This document shows positions 33,101-42,200 of a stretch of 64,000 nucleotides of DNA, one piece after another. The DNA is taken from positions 6,696,001-6,760,000 of the forward strand of contig OZ020484.1 of assembly GCA_963971405.1 (NCBI GenBank), read 5' to 3'. The first letter of the stretch is position 1. The number at the start of each line of letters is the position of its first letter. Below the pieces are notes generated by a model. That model did no database searches, was not told the origin of the DNA, and saw only the letters and a program-made list of their open reading frames with translations. Origin of the DNA: Psococerastis gibbosa (lineage: Eukaryota; Arthropoda; Insecta; Psocodea; Psocidae). The position numbers were made by a program, and so were the translations under genes.

Positions 33101-35660
33101 TATACTAGGCCAACGGCCATACCAAGTTGAACCTCCTAGAACAGAGCCTGTACGAAACTGCAGCAAACTTGATAGTGTGCACAGCGTTGGCAGGGGAACA
33201 TGGTAGAACATGATAACGTGCTGAGACTTTCAGTCAGTCTATGTGCGTGTCGAGTCCTGCGGATGATCACCTCCGCATATTTTATCAGCTGTTCAAATAT
33301 CCACTCCCGGTACATGCCTACCTATCTCTTATCTCTTATCAGCGGATTGTAATAAAACAATAAAAATAGTTGTAAACAAGCGATAATACTGTGATCTAAG
33401 TTGGCCTTTTTCCCTGAACTACTCTTCCTGCGAATACTGGGTTATGCAAACCATATGCAACCAAACGGTCAATTAAAGTCAAAGCATAAGTACAAATGGA
33501 AATCGAATCAGCTTACATACGAAATAAAGTGATCGACTTCGATGGCCAGGTGGTAACGTGCTTGAACTTGTGCGAGCCTTTACACGCCTTGCGATCGGAG
33601 ACGTGTCGTAGCTCAACACGGGTATTAACCTATAGAGGCGACTGAAGAGGTTAATCGGATACATTCATTAAATTAATTGTATGCGATTAATCTTTCGTAA
33701 AAATAAAAATAAAAATAAAAAAAAGACTATCCCGGTACAATGCATGCCTCTAAAACGGACCAGACCATAAGGTAATAATGTCTTTGCACTACAAAAAGGC
33801 CTATAAGATTTGGAAATAAACCATTCTTTCATTTACATTAAATTACAGTCTAAAATGAATAATTAAATCTAATTTATTATTGCTTTCCAATTTATACCTA
33901 GTATAAGGAAAGCTTTGTGATGGTCGACATTTTCGATTCCGAGATTTCAACGGATTTACACGTTTTGAGGTCCCAGGAACCCAAAAAAGTGGTTTTTACA
34001 AAATGTCTGTCTGTCGGTCGGTCTGTCGGTCTGTCGGTCTGTCGGTCGGTCTGTCTGTTCGTCGATTTCCGGGCAAACTACTCAGTGGGTTTGAGTGAAA
34101 TTTGGCATGTAGGTTCACAAAAATCATACCTCGGGACAGTTTTTTTTTTTGGGCTAACTCAATTTGGGGGGGTTTTATTTTCAAAAAACTCCAAAAAAAC
34201 GTCTAAAAAAATTATTTCTCAAAAACGGTTCTAACGATTTCTTTTAAATTCTCGTAGATTGTAGTCGTTATTAATGTTGACAAAATGCGGGGGGTCGCTT
34301 GCCCCTTGATAGTTTTCTTCTGGGGGTAAAAAAATAAAAATAACTAAATTTTAATGAAAAAATGACTAAAAAATGCGAAACCTTTCTATCGATGATTTCT
34401 ACCTTCAAGCATGTTTTAGGTGTTAAATTGAGTAACGAAACCGGATAGGTTGCTTTCCCAAAAAAATATTTGGTTTTGCCCAAAAAATTAATTTTTGAAA
34501 AAAATGATAGAAAATTCGCGCTCAAATGCATTGCATGCCCTGCCATTATTGCTGTGTGGTAATTAATGTGTTTGTTTGACCTATCGAGAATTTACCTCAC
34601 TTCCAGTGACGTCAGGTGGACAACCGCCCCCCCCCCCCCCCCGAGATATCGGAAATTTAACCATAGGAAAAATATTTGCCATAAAATTACTAATTTTCTC
34701 TATCTAATAATTTTGATAAATTGGAAAACATGTTCGAGTGAACTCGGACCGGTTCTTTTATGAGTGTGCGTCGTACGAAATTGGCAGCCCGAAATTTAAA
34801 TTTACTACCTACTTCTTATGTTTTATTTAATTAACTAAGCAAGTTATTAAAATATTGCTTCATTTAAGTTTTAGAATAGACTACTATTTTATGCATCATA
34901 TAATAATTTTTGGTTTGCAGTTTTTTTTCATAGCAGCCTATCTATTTTACGTGAAATTTGAGCCCTCAATCCTTTTTATGAGAAAGCTACGGTACCAAAA
35001 ATTACAAAATATATCCTATTATATGATGCATGAAGTAGTCTTCTTCAACTTAAATTAGCCAAATCTTTAATATCTTGCTTTATTAATTAAATAAAAAATA
35101 AGAAGTCAGTAAAAAACACGGATTTTGAGGTCCGTATTTTATACGGGACGCTATCTTAATGTATCGGTTGTGGAGATTATAATTATTAATTTTTATTACT
35201 TTTCAGTGTTTTCTTGCATGGGGGTCACAATTCCAAGCCGGAATGTCAACAGGGGTTGCAGTTAAAAAAAAGGTTAAGAACCAATTATATATTACAGCAG
35301 GCCTATTGGTATATAGCACTGACTTTAAACTAATTAACTTTGGTTGAAGAGGTGGTAACTTCCTCGTTACAACTGAAATTAGAGGATATAGAAAAGATTG
35401 GACTCTTCCTATTCAGTGTTTTTTATATGCTCTAACTTCTAATTTAAGAACCACTGACGAACAATATTTGAACAAAAACTTACCTCTACGCGCCAAATCT
35501 CCAGACCCTCCTTTTTGCCCGCCTGTGCGAACGCAGCAGCAGTCATTCTTCTATTGATTTTTGGGGTGTTGCTGTTGGTAGCGGCAGCAGCGGCGTATAC
35601 GGCAGACAGACTGATACTGAGGAGGCATAGCCCCCACAACACGCGGCCCCACTGACTCAT
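27114..35660 (-). CDS. GSN: Gelsolin, secreted three-domain form
   Basis: Five coding exons: 35660-35484, 30520-30256, 28719-28423, 28087-27867 and 27392-27114. GT-AG borders and phases agree, giving 412 residues. Gelsolin-family proteins bind, cap and sever actin filaments in a calcium-dependent way. Residues 1-24 ([20 protein letters not shown]) are a signal peptide, so this form should be extracellular. Domain G1 (about 45-165) has [18 protein letters not shown] and [21 protein letters not shown]2 starts near 172 ([19 protein letters not shown]) and has [20 protein letters not shown]3 (about 280-400) has [20 protein letters not shown] and ends [10 protein letters not shown]. Six-domain gelsolins are longer, so this is a CapG/severin-like layout. 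The tail [14 protein letters not shown] is acidic. The start ATG follows a splice acceptor by two bases, so a 5' UTR exon lies upstream. A poly(A) signal AATAAA is at 27097-27092. Confidence 0.92.
27470..27800. repeat. Repeat-derived segment in gelsolin intron 4
   Basis: Contains TCTGAAAGCGTGCTTCGAAA and CGTTTCATCGGTTGAGTCGA, related to one arm of the hairpin at 38278-38450. It is followed by a tRNA-like B box on the minus strand (GGTTTGACTCC near 27710). Its origin is unclear. Confidence 0.5.
28805..29135 (+). mobile_element. RTE-like LINE 3' end with nested insertion
   Basis: The sequence GCATGTAATAATCCAAGGGA through TCACTTTTCAGAGCAGCAG parallels the LINE 3' end at 44140-44260, but the reading frame is broken. 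The tail GATAATCGCCAATCTTAGA is interrupted after GAAG by an (AAATG)n-tailed insert. That insert ends GCGAGCTTTAGCCCCGAAG, and the LINE tail then resumes with AGGCATTCAA. It lies in gelsolin intron 2. Confidence 0.72.
29136..30250. other. Intronic DNA of gelsolin, nothing further identified
   Basis: I see no nested gene. GC-richer sequence at 29640-29830 may be an unclassified repeat. Confidence 0.45.
30600..31875. other. Intronic DNA of gelsolin
   Basis: AT-rich, with no supported coding frame. There is a short TTTA microsatellite near 31379-31395. Confidence 0.45.
31881..32340. mobile_element. Putative MITE with AGGGTTGCCAG ends
   Basis: Left AGGGTTGCCAG and right CTGGCAATCCT form short inverted ends around 460 bp that include a C-run at 32031-32043. 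A related single end, CAGGGTTGCCAAACGTCCCG, is at 25065-25084. Confidence 0.5.
32455..32625 (+). repeat. Dispersed poly-C repeat, type 2
   Basis: GGTGGACCCCCCCCC, then GAGATCTGAAATTTAACCAT, and GGAAAGCATGTTCGTGTAAA up to CGGGCCGGTTCTT. It is colinear with 34610-34760. Confidence 0.72.
33105..33285 (-). repeat. 350-bp dispersed repeat, partial inverse copy
   Basis: CGGCCATACCAAGTTGAACC, then GTGTGCACAGCGTTGGCAGG and TGTGCGTGTCGAGTCCTG are the reverse complement of the right half of 13912-14262. Confidence 0.65.
33500..33720 (+). repeat. Dispersed repeat (GACACGTCT/TTCATTAAA type)
   Basis: GATGGCCAGGTGGTAACGTG, GAGACGTGTCGTAGCTCAAC and GGATACATTCATTAAATTAA, followed by an (AAAAT)n tail. The A-rich tail and the A-box-like TGGCCAGGTGG suggest a SINE, but I see no convincing B box. 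Confidence 0.68.
33905..34290 (+). repeat. Dispersed CTGT-type repeat, copy 3 (longest)
   Basis: AAAGCTTTGTGATGGTCGAC, then GAGGTCCCAGGAACCCAAAA, a (CTGTCGGT)n stretch at 34003-34060 and GGCAAACTACTCAGTGGGTT. Copies are at 21360 (plus), 9230 and 39790 (minus). Confidence 0.82.
34604..34765 (+). repeat. Dispersed poly-C repeat, type 2, copy 2
   Basis: GTGGACAACCGCCCCCCC, then GAAATTTAACCATAGGAAAA and AAACATGTTCGAGTGAACTC. It is colinear with 32480-32615. Confidence 0.72.
34766..35480. other. Intronic DNA of gelsolin with weak inverted repeat
   Basis: ATTTTATGCATCATATAATA near 34890 and its approximate inverse CCTATTATATGATGCATGAA near 35020 suggest another foldback element of about 230 bp (34830-35090). 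No gene is seen. Confidence 0.5.
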
Positions 35661-36179
35661 GGCTGCAAGATCTGAAACATGGATGCACGTCACAACCAAC
35701 AACGTCACTGGTCTTTCAGAACGCTAGGCGAGTAGGTAGAAAATATTAGATACGAGAAATGTGAAGAAATTGACGGAAGATTGGTCTTATGGTGGAATAG
35801 AGATAAAAATATTGTTTAGTGAGGAGTTTTAATTACGAATTGTTGTTTTCTTTCGTTATTTAAATATTAGTTAACAAAAAGCGGCAATGATGTTAAATTG
35901 TTTGTGTTACGTACCGGTATTTGCTTTGAGGAGTAGAACGTACTAAATGACTTGTTTGGCCTTGGTTGGTACACGTAAATGCTTTAGTTCTACCATGCTA
36001 TAGGCAGTGGGTATTCACGATGTGTAGTGAAGCATGGGAAATTGAGGAAATGTTTTATTTTGAGCTGCATTTGGAATATTTTGCGTAAATTTAAAATTAA
36101 AGATTTTGTGTAAAATTAGATAGATGGATATATTTTTAATACCAGGCTAAGACTCATATCTGTACCTTGCCAAGTCATG

Positions 36180-36410
36180 CTTTTGCCTGTTTCATTGCGT
36201 TAATTGTAAGCTTGTCTCAGCTTGTCCACAGTGGCTTGCAGCCGGTGTAAGTATAGACATCGAGATCGTAGGCCTATACCAGTTTCCCAATGGCCAAAAA
36301 CCCATACGAAACAATACAAATAATGTCCGAAACTCATGGGGTCGTTGGCATTGGACAAGGGACCTATGGGTATATACCTGGGCCCATATAAAATTCCTTA
36401 AGAAATATAT
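36180..36410 (+). repeat. Dispersed SINE-like repeat (ATGTCCGAAA type)
   Basis: TAAGCTTGTCTCAGCTTGTC, CAGTTTCCCAATGGCCAAAA, ATGTCCGAAACTCATGGGGT and GGACAAGGGACCTATGGG. It has the same order of blocks as 20570-20790. Confidence 0.75.
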
Positions 36411-36738
36411 TAATATTTAACCAATAAAATCCCAGGTTAAGATATTACAAAATAATCGCTATAGTAGAACCGCAGCTAGCTTCGTTATCATTGTTAGTTA
36501 GACCGTTTTGAATACAAGCGCTGTCTTTATTTAACTGATAATGAAACACTCATTTCAGCATGTAAGGGCGCTAAATGCATTGTAGGCCATGCCATGACCA
36601 AACTTCGTAGGCTGTCAATTAGTACGGTATTCAACTCAGCTATGACTTCAGCGCATGATTGCATAAGTGCAATTTTGTAGGCGTTAACAGTACTATAAAC
36701 ATAATAGTCTCCTTAGTAACTTTGTAAAACTTGCTGTC

Positions 36739-36975
36739 ACTCATTGTTAAAATTTACTTCGTATAGTCTTACAATAAAATTAAATTAAAAACACAACCGG
36801 TTTCGGCTCACGCCATCGTCAAGTGCGATTGAAAAAAGGTAAACAAAAGGTATGCAAGCTAAAACAAAATAAAATAAAATTTCAATCGCACTTGACGATG
36901 GCGTGAGCCGAAACCGGTTGTGTTTTTAATTTAATTTTATTGTAAGACTATACGAAGTAAATTTTAACAATGAGT
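36739..36975. mobile_element. Near-perfect foldback with 96-bp arms
   Basis: The left arm starts ACTCATTGTTAAAATTTACT and runs to CAAGTGCGATTGAAA. The right arm is its inverse, ending AACAATGAGT. The loop is about 45 bp. The arms contain AACCGGTTTCGGCTCACGCC. There are no visible mismatches, so it is likely recent. Confidence 0.9.
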
Positions 36976-37080
36976 GTTAACAGTACTAGCATCGGCCACT
37001 GACTCTAACTTTTGAGCTATCGTATTATGTCTGTTTTGATAACTCTTAAGTCATTATGAAGAGAAATAAGCTATGTGTTA

Positions 37081-37464
37081 GGCGCCCATTCCACCGACCG
37101 GCTAGGGCTATTTACAAAAACGGTGACGTGGTAGCAGACATTCAAGACTTAGGTGGCGTTTCCACCGACCTCGCAGAATGCAAATGACATTGACGGAAAT
37201 TAGAATTTTTCTTTTTATATAAATCTATTAAAATGTATGTACTTGACATATCCCATGACGCCATTTTTTAATTTTAGTTTGTTTGTTTGTGATTTTACTG
37301 TATGATCATTGATCAATTTTAACTAGCCTATGGCATAGAGGAAAATAAACATTTCCGTCAATTCTGCAATGCGAGGTCGGTGGAAATCCCACCTAAGCCT
37401 TGAATGTCGGCTACTACGTCACTGTTTTTGTAAATAGCCCTAGCCGGTCGGTGGAATGGGCGCC
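37081..37464. mobile_element. Foldback MITE (palindrome copy 5)
   Basis: Same structure as 23820-24199. Outer ends are GGCGCCCATTCCACCGACC and GGTCGGTGGAATGGGCGCC. An inner arm begins AGGTGGCGTTTCCACCGACC, and the core holds GATCATTGATCAATTTTAAC. Confidence 0.92.
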
Positions 37465-37589
37465 ATCAAGCATAAGTAAAGCCAAGGGTCTCTGTTCCAG
37501 CTGTCGTGTGTTAGTGAAGGTAATTTTATTTAGGTATAGTAATAAGTTGATTTTTCATTAATTTGTTTATTTTTTGTTTACAAAGGTTA

Positions 37590-37690
37590 AATCGCGTACA
37601 AACAAATTAATGAATGTGTCCGATTAACCTGTTTCATCGCCTCACAAAAGCCCCTAATAGGTACTTGTGTCCAGTTGCGACACGTCTCCA
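37590..37690 (-). repeat. Dispersed repeat (GACACGTCT/TTCATTAAA type), partial
   Basis: AATTAATGAATGTGTCCGAT and GCGACACGTCTCCAACCGCA match the reverse complement of 33590-33690. Confidence 0.62.
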
Positions 37691-38277
37691 ACCGCAAGCA
37701 AACACGAAATAAACGAAGTATGATTTCTAAATGAGAATAAAATTCAACCTATTATTATTATTATTTATTATTATTAAATCTACTGTATATATATATATAT
37801 CATCAATGTACCTACTGTTTAATATGATTCACACCCCTGTTATTTAATGCAATGCTATTGCATAGTTGCATAACTTAAAAACTGTAGCAGTACGATAGGT
37901 ACCTATACTACCTATTTATCTACTAATACAGTAGATATATGTTAGGACTTTGTATTTGGGCTGCTAAAAACCTAATAAAAACTAATATTTTAAATTGTTT
38001 ATGACCAATACCAACCAATATAGTCAGGAACTCAGCTGTGCTAACATCTATGAAAAAAAAAGCATTCGCAGGGGTTGCACCGCCCCCCTCTAAAAAAAAA
38101 AAAAAAAATCCTGTATCCACCCTTATTTAATAAATTGCATGCTGCGGAACAACTGTGGCGATTATTTTTAATCTTATATAAATTATAAATGTAAAGAATA
38201 TAATTTTACAGTGGAAAGTGCTATATACCTAAGTTAATCACAAAGGCTTTCACGGCCAGAGTTACATTAGGAAGCAG

Positions 38278-38450
38278 CAGAATCCGGGATGATAGGCCGT
38301 GGTCGTTCTGAAAGCGTACTTGCAAACGTTTCGTCAACATCTGCAGTCGACATCTTCAGTGGAACTGCGTAGACTTCAACTATTGTATCTCTGAGGCTCA
38401 ACAATGTTGTAAGTACGCTTTCAGAACAACTTTCATCCCGGATTCAACTG
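38278..38450. mobile_element. Foldback with GTTCTGAAAGCGTACTT arms
   Basis: The left arm GAATCCGGGATGATAGG ... CGTTCTGAAAGCGTACTT pairs with AAGTACGCTTTCAGAAC ... TCATCCCGGATTC. A related unpaired copy lies at 27515-27590. Confidence 0.75.
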
Positions 38451-38518
38451 CTTACTCAATGGAAAGTGCTATTCAAAATTGTTTTGTTTACATTTTCAAC
38501 CCAGGAAGTTATTACGAA

Positions 38519-38946
38519 GGCGCCCATTCCACATACGTACAACGTCAATGAAAATTATGAAATTGAAGGACATTTCAATTTCTCATGGATGGGGGCCATT
38601 CCATATGTTTTTCAAAAATTGACAATTTTCAATTGAAGCGTATGCGCCAAATTTTTGAAATTTGTTTCTTGAAATTGTATTTGTTTTCTTCGTCGCCTTA
38701 TTATTTAATCCTTATTACAATTTTTATACAGAAATGCTTTCTTTTTAGAGAAATCAATCAAAATAGTTGTACTTGTCATATCACATGACGCCATTTTTTA
38801 ATTTTAGATTGTTTGTTTCATTGTTTGTGATTTTACTCTATTATCAATTGATCATTGATCAATTTTAACAATGGCATAGAGTAAAATTGAAATGCCCTTC
38901 AATTTCATAATTTTCATTGACGTTGTACGTATGTGGAATGGGCACC
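38519..38946. mobile_element. Foldback MITE (palindrome copy 6)
   Basis: The ends are GGCGCCCATTCCACATACG and CGTATGTGGAATGGGCACC. The arms continue through CAACGTCAATGAAAATTATG. The core again has GATCATTGATCAATTTTAAC, shared with 6902-7343. Confidence 0.9.
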
Positions 38947-39119
38947 TAAACGCCATAGTAGTCCCCTCAGCGATCACGGCAATTTTTAATTGTAAACAAT
39001 ATAATTTTACAATGGAAAGTGCTATTCAACTTTGGTTTGTTTCCATTTTTAACCCCAGGAGTAAGTTAATACCAAACGGCATAGTAGGCCCACAGGTAGG
39101 ATAAATTAACTCTGTACAG

Positions 39120-39200
39120 GGGCGTAAAGTTGGGGGGTGGGCACGGTCCAACTTCCCCCCCCCCAGCTCCTTTTGGGGGGCTTTACCCCCCCCCCCCCAG
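39120..39200. repeat. G/C-run cluster
   Basis: A GGGGGG run and two C-runs (39155-39163 and 39186-39197) resemble the poly-C elements elsewhere. No family core could be matched. Confidence 0.5.
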
Positions 39201-39789
39201 CCTCGAGCATTGTAAGACGTGGTTCATACTTCATGGTCCTCTTAGCAGCAAGATGAATAATAGGCATTCCTTTTTTAGCTTTGTAAAATCTACAGCGATA
39301 CTTTCTACTATTAAAATGCGTAAAACCCTACTATTTTGCTCTTATATTTTCAATTTTTCCTTATCCTGCCTAATGACGTCATAAGGTCTACCTACTTTTT
39401 CCCCCGCCTGTGACTCTGCATGTAGAATTGTAGGTAGGCTACTAAAAATATATGTATATTCATGAAGTCGTGCAAATTAAAAGTAGCCTGACCAATTTTC
39501 CTCCCAACCTGGTCCATACAAACTGTAGGTAGCTAGGCTATACGCTAGGCTAACTATATGCTGTACACCTCAACTAAGCGGCCACTCGCTTAATTCAAAT
39601 CAATGCCTGAGGAAGTATAGCCTACAACACTTTCCTCCATTGGCAGAGTTTCCCTATACATTGAGAGTAGTGACACGGAATCCACCAATTTGTTGAAACT
39701 AGTTTAAAATTAATTTATATCAAACTTCTTTTTCTGGAACGTCGTTAGGTAAAGTCTACAATTTAGAGCCGTGCCCACCACCCTTTGAA

Positions 39790-39932
39790 ATGCCTCTATA
39801 CCTGAAGAATGATTTTTTTTGAACCTACATACCAAATCTCATCAAAATCCAGCGAGTACAGACAGACATTACACAAAAAACACTTTTTTGGTTTCCAGGT
39901 ACCACAAAACGTGTAAATTCACTGAAATCCCG
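39790..39932 (-). repeat. Dispersed CTGT-type repeat, partial copy
   Basis: AACCTACATACCAAATCTCA, AAAACACTTTTTTGGTTTCC and GTACCACAAAACGTGTAAAT match the reverse complement of 33950-34130. Confidence 0.68.
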
Positions 39933-40161
39933 AAATAAATAAATAAATAAATAAATAAGGGCTTTTTATTGTTTCTATTACTAAGCCAACCTAGCGGAGT
40001 TAGGGCTATAAAGCCCTCTCTTACACTCAACTAGGATGACCCGGGACCGCCTGCTTTACATGCCCTCCAAAGCATGGCCAGAAAATGTAGCCATGTGGGA
40101 CTCGAACCAACAACCTTTCGGGAGAAAGTCAGAGTCCGTACCACTACGCTACATGTCCTGA
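39933..40161 (-). mobile_element. tRNA-derived SINE, best copy
   Basis: On the minus strand it begins CAGGACATGTAGCGTAGTGG, which has an A-box-like TAGCGTAGTGG. It has a perfect B box GGTTCGAGTCC 47 bp further on, then a body (GCTTTGGAGGGCATGTAAAG, AACTCCGCTAGGTTGGCTTA) and an (AAAT)n-type tail. The spacing and boxes fit an internal RNA polymerase III promoter. The 74-codon frame across it is incidental. Confidence 0.88.
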
Positions 40162-40280
40162 AAAAATTGAAATCGAAAATTTCTACCAACACAACGCTTT
40201 CCCTATACTGCGTAAAAGTCCTCACCCGATTTCGAGAGCCTAGTCGAGCATTCACTTAAATTTTTGATTGAACGCGATTC

Positions 40281-40496
40281 AGGACATGTAGTGTAGTGGT
40301 ACAGACTCCGACTTTCACCCCCTTCACCCGAAAGATTGTTGGTTTGCTACATTTTCTGGCCATGCTTCAGAGGGCATGTAATGCAGGCGGTCCCGGGTCT
40401 TCCTAGTTGAGTGTAAGAGAGGGCTTTATAGCCCTCACTCCGCTAGGTTGGCTTAGTAATAGAACAAAAAGTGAATATCTATTTATTTATTTATTA
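40281..40496 (+). mobile_element. tRNA-derived SINE, inverted to its neighbour
   Basis: A plus-strand copy of the 39933-40161 element, about 120 bp away in the opposite orientation. The B box is lost: after GATTGTTGGTTT the sequence jumps to GCTACATTTTCTGGCC. It ends in a TTTATTTATT tail. Confidence 0.85.
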
Positions 40497-40576
40497 TTGA
40501 GATATTCGGAGTTTGGATAGATAGAGTTCTACTGTTATTTAGTCCAAGAGTATCTAGCTAGCTAAAGGCCACTTAC

Positions 40577-40623
40577 CCGGCGATATGAATTTGATAGTCT
40601 CCGCTGAGCGTGTCGAGAAGACT
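40577..40623 (-). promoter_or_regulatory. Candidate gelsolin first exon and initiator
   Basis: On the minus strand TCAGTC, an arthropod-type initiator, sits at 40625-40620. A TATTTA motif lies about 25 bp upstream, and 47 bp downstream a strong donor GCCGG then GTAAGT follows. Gelsolin needs a 5' UTR exon spliced to the acceptor at 35663, and this is the best candidate I see. It is unproven. Confidence 0.35.
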
Positions 40624-40962
40624 GATAGACACGACCGGGATGAGTAAATACGACCACTTACATGTGGTCGACACTGACCTCCAAGGCAGCGGCTTCTAAT
40701 GTGCCTATTATGCCCAGTGCACACGGACTATTCGAACACCAGTCATCCGATGAGCAATGTTATGGAAGTTTTGCAAATCCTAGGAAAACCGCAGTCTACT
40801 GCAGCAGATTTTTGCAGCTGGCCTGTCAGTGGTTTATCGCAGGTGTCCAAGTTTCCCCTCGTGTCGCTCAGGACACGCCAGTTCAAGTGTCGTGAACCTT
40901 TCTTGGATTTTCTAGTCTTTTTGCAGTATTTCTTGTTGAAAAAAATTTATGCACTAATACGA

Positions 40963-41060
40963 GGGGGCGAAGACGTGGTCGAGTGGTTAGAGAGCTTAGA
41001 GTCAATTGGGAGAACGGTAGTTCGAATCCTCAAGGGGATCGGATTTACACAATAATTCAG
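40963..41060 (+). mobile_element. tRNA-like SINE head
   Basis: GACGTGGTCGAGTGGTTAGA resembles the A-box half of a Ser/Leu tRNA, and GGTAGTTCGAATCCTCAA is a B box. It does not fold into a full tRNA by eye, so I call it a tRNA-derived repeat rather than a gene. Confidence 0.55.
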
Positions 41061-41079
41061 AAAAGAATAAAAGAGCAAT

Positions 41080-41915
41080 GAGTCAATTGTTCAGAAACTA
41101 TCAGACCTATTCAGGACAGAGCCGGTTGGTGGCAGTAGCAAGCCACTCCCGAAACGTCGCGCCATACCCCTGAGAATGGGCTCCACCCTAATTGTTCGAT
41201 GACTGCGAGGTCCCTGTAATTGTAAGAGTGGGCCAAAAGGCCCAAAATTCGCCCAAGACAATTTTCTTTCTTTCTTTCTAATTAATAATAACACATCAGG
41301 CAATGTAAGTCCAACTAACCCATTGTTAAATAATATTGCACCTTTACCATTAGACTAATATTATATTTTTTTGTATTTTTATTTGAACACACGAATCAGC
41401 AGTAAAAAAACAACATTATAGCATCCCCTCGACGATTTCCCAGCGTTGGTCGCCCGTGAATCGCACAGCGACCGAATCGCCAGTGTGTACCGAGCCTTAT
41501 GGCAGAACACATCATCTTGTATTTATACAAAGGGCTACAATGGCCTTATAATTGTATAGGTACCTACTTGTAATGCATATTACGGTTGTAGGTAGGTACA
41601 TATTGTATGTACGCTGCGTTGTGTTGGTTACCTACTTGCCTGTATAATAGCTTTGGGTTGGGCTTAAAATTACTACATTTTAGAGCCTGAATAGAAGGGA
41701 GAAGATCAGAAAATAAGGTGTTTCGGAGAGAGATCGGGGTAAGATACCAAATAAGATATATTCATACAGAATATATTAAAGCGGCGAAGTAGCACAATGA
41801 TGAGCCGAATATGTGGCAGGGGGCACATGAAAGGGAGGAAACACAATGAAGATGTAGCGACATAGGGTTGGCTTTAAAATGGCTGCGTAAGCTATTTTTA
41901 GGCTATTTTTGTACA
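41080..41915. other. Intergenic DNA between gelsolin and TADA1
   Basis: Contains a partial copy of the 11121-11270 MITE right end (AATGTAAGTCCAACTAACCC at 41303) and a CCGTGAATCGC-type repeat at 41440-41500 that is loosely related to 47940-48000. No gene is seen. Confidence 0.5.
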
Positions 41916-41934
41916 ATATAATAGCCTCAGATGA

Positions 41935-42200
41935 AGTTCGTCAAAATAGCTCGTCAGGAGACAAAAAGGGATAGGAATAGAATTGAAGAGATGAGAAGAG
42001 ATTTCGGAGGGGATGAACCACTGGGGGAGAGGAAAGCGAGAAGACTGCAATAGTTTGGAAGCGTAAAGGGAATAGATGACAGCACATTTGGTTGGAAGAA
42101 ACAGGGGGAGCACGAAGAAGACCGAGGAAGAGATACAAGAAACCACATAGAGGAGGGAACCTAAAAAGAGTGGGGCTGGTACCAGAGAAAGTGTTGAATA
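41935..42200 (+). mobile_element. Degenerate LINE C-terminal fragment
   Basis: Read in frame it gives RDRNRIEEMRRDFGGDEPL, then a stop, and FGSVKGIDD. These are the remains of the (R)NEEIRRDL...RLRWFGHVKRMDD region of LINE proteins. The stops and shifts show it is dead. A sister copy is at 53380-53545. Confidence 0.6.

Noticed and set aside
40963..41060. True tRNA gene
   Set aside because: A- and B-box-like sequences exist, but the acceptor stem and anticodon arm do not pair convincingly by eye. A tRNA-derived repeat is more likely.
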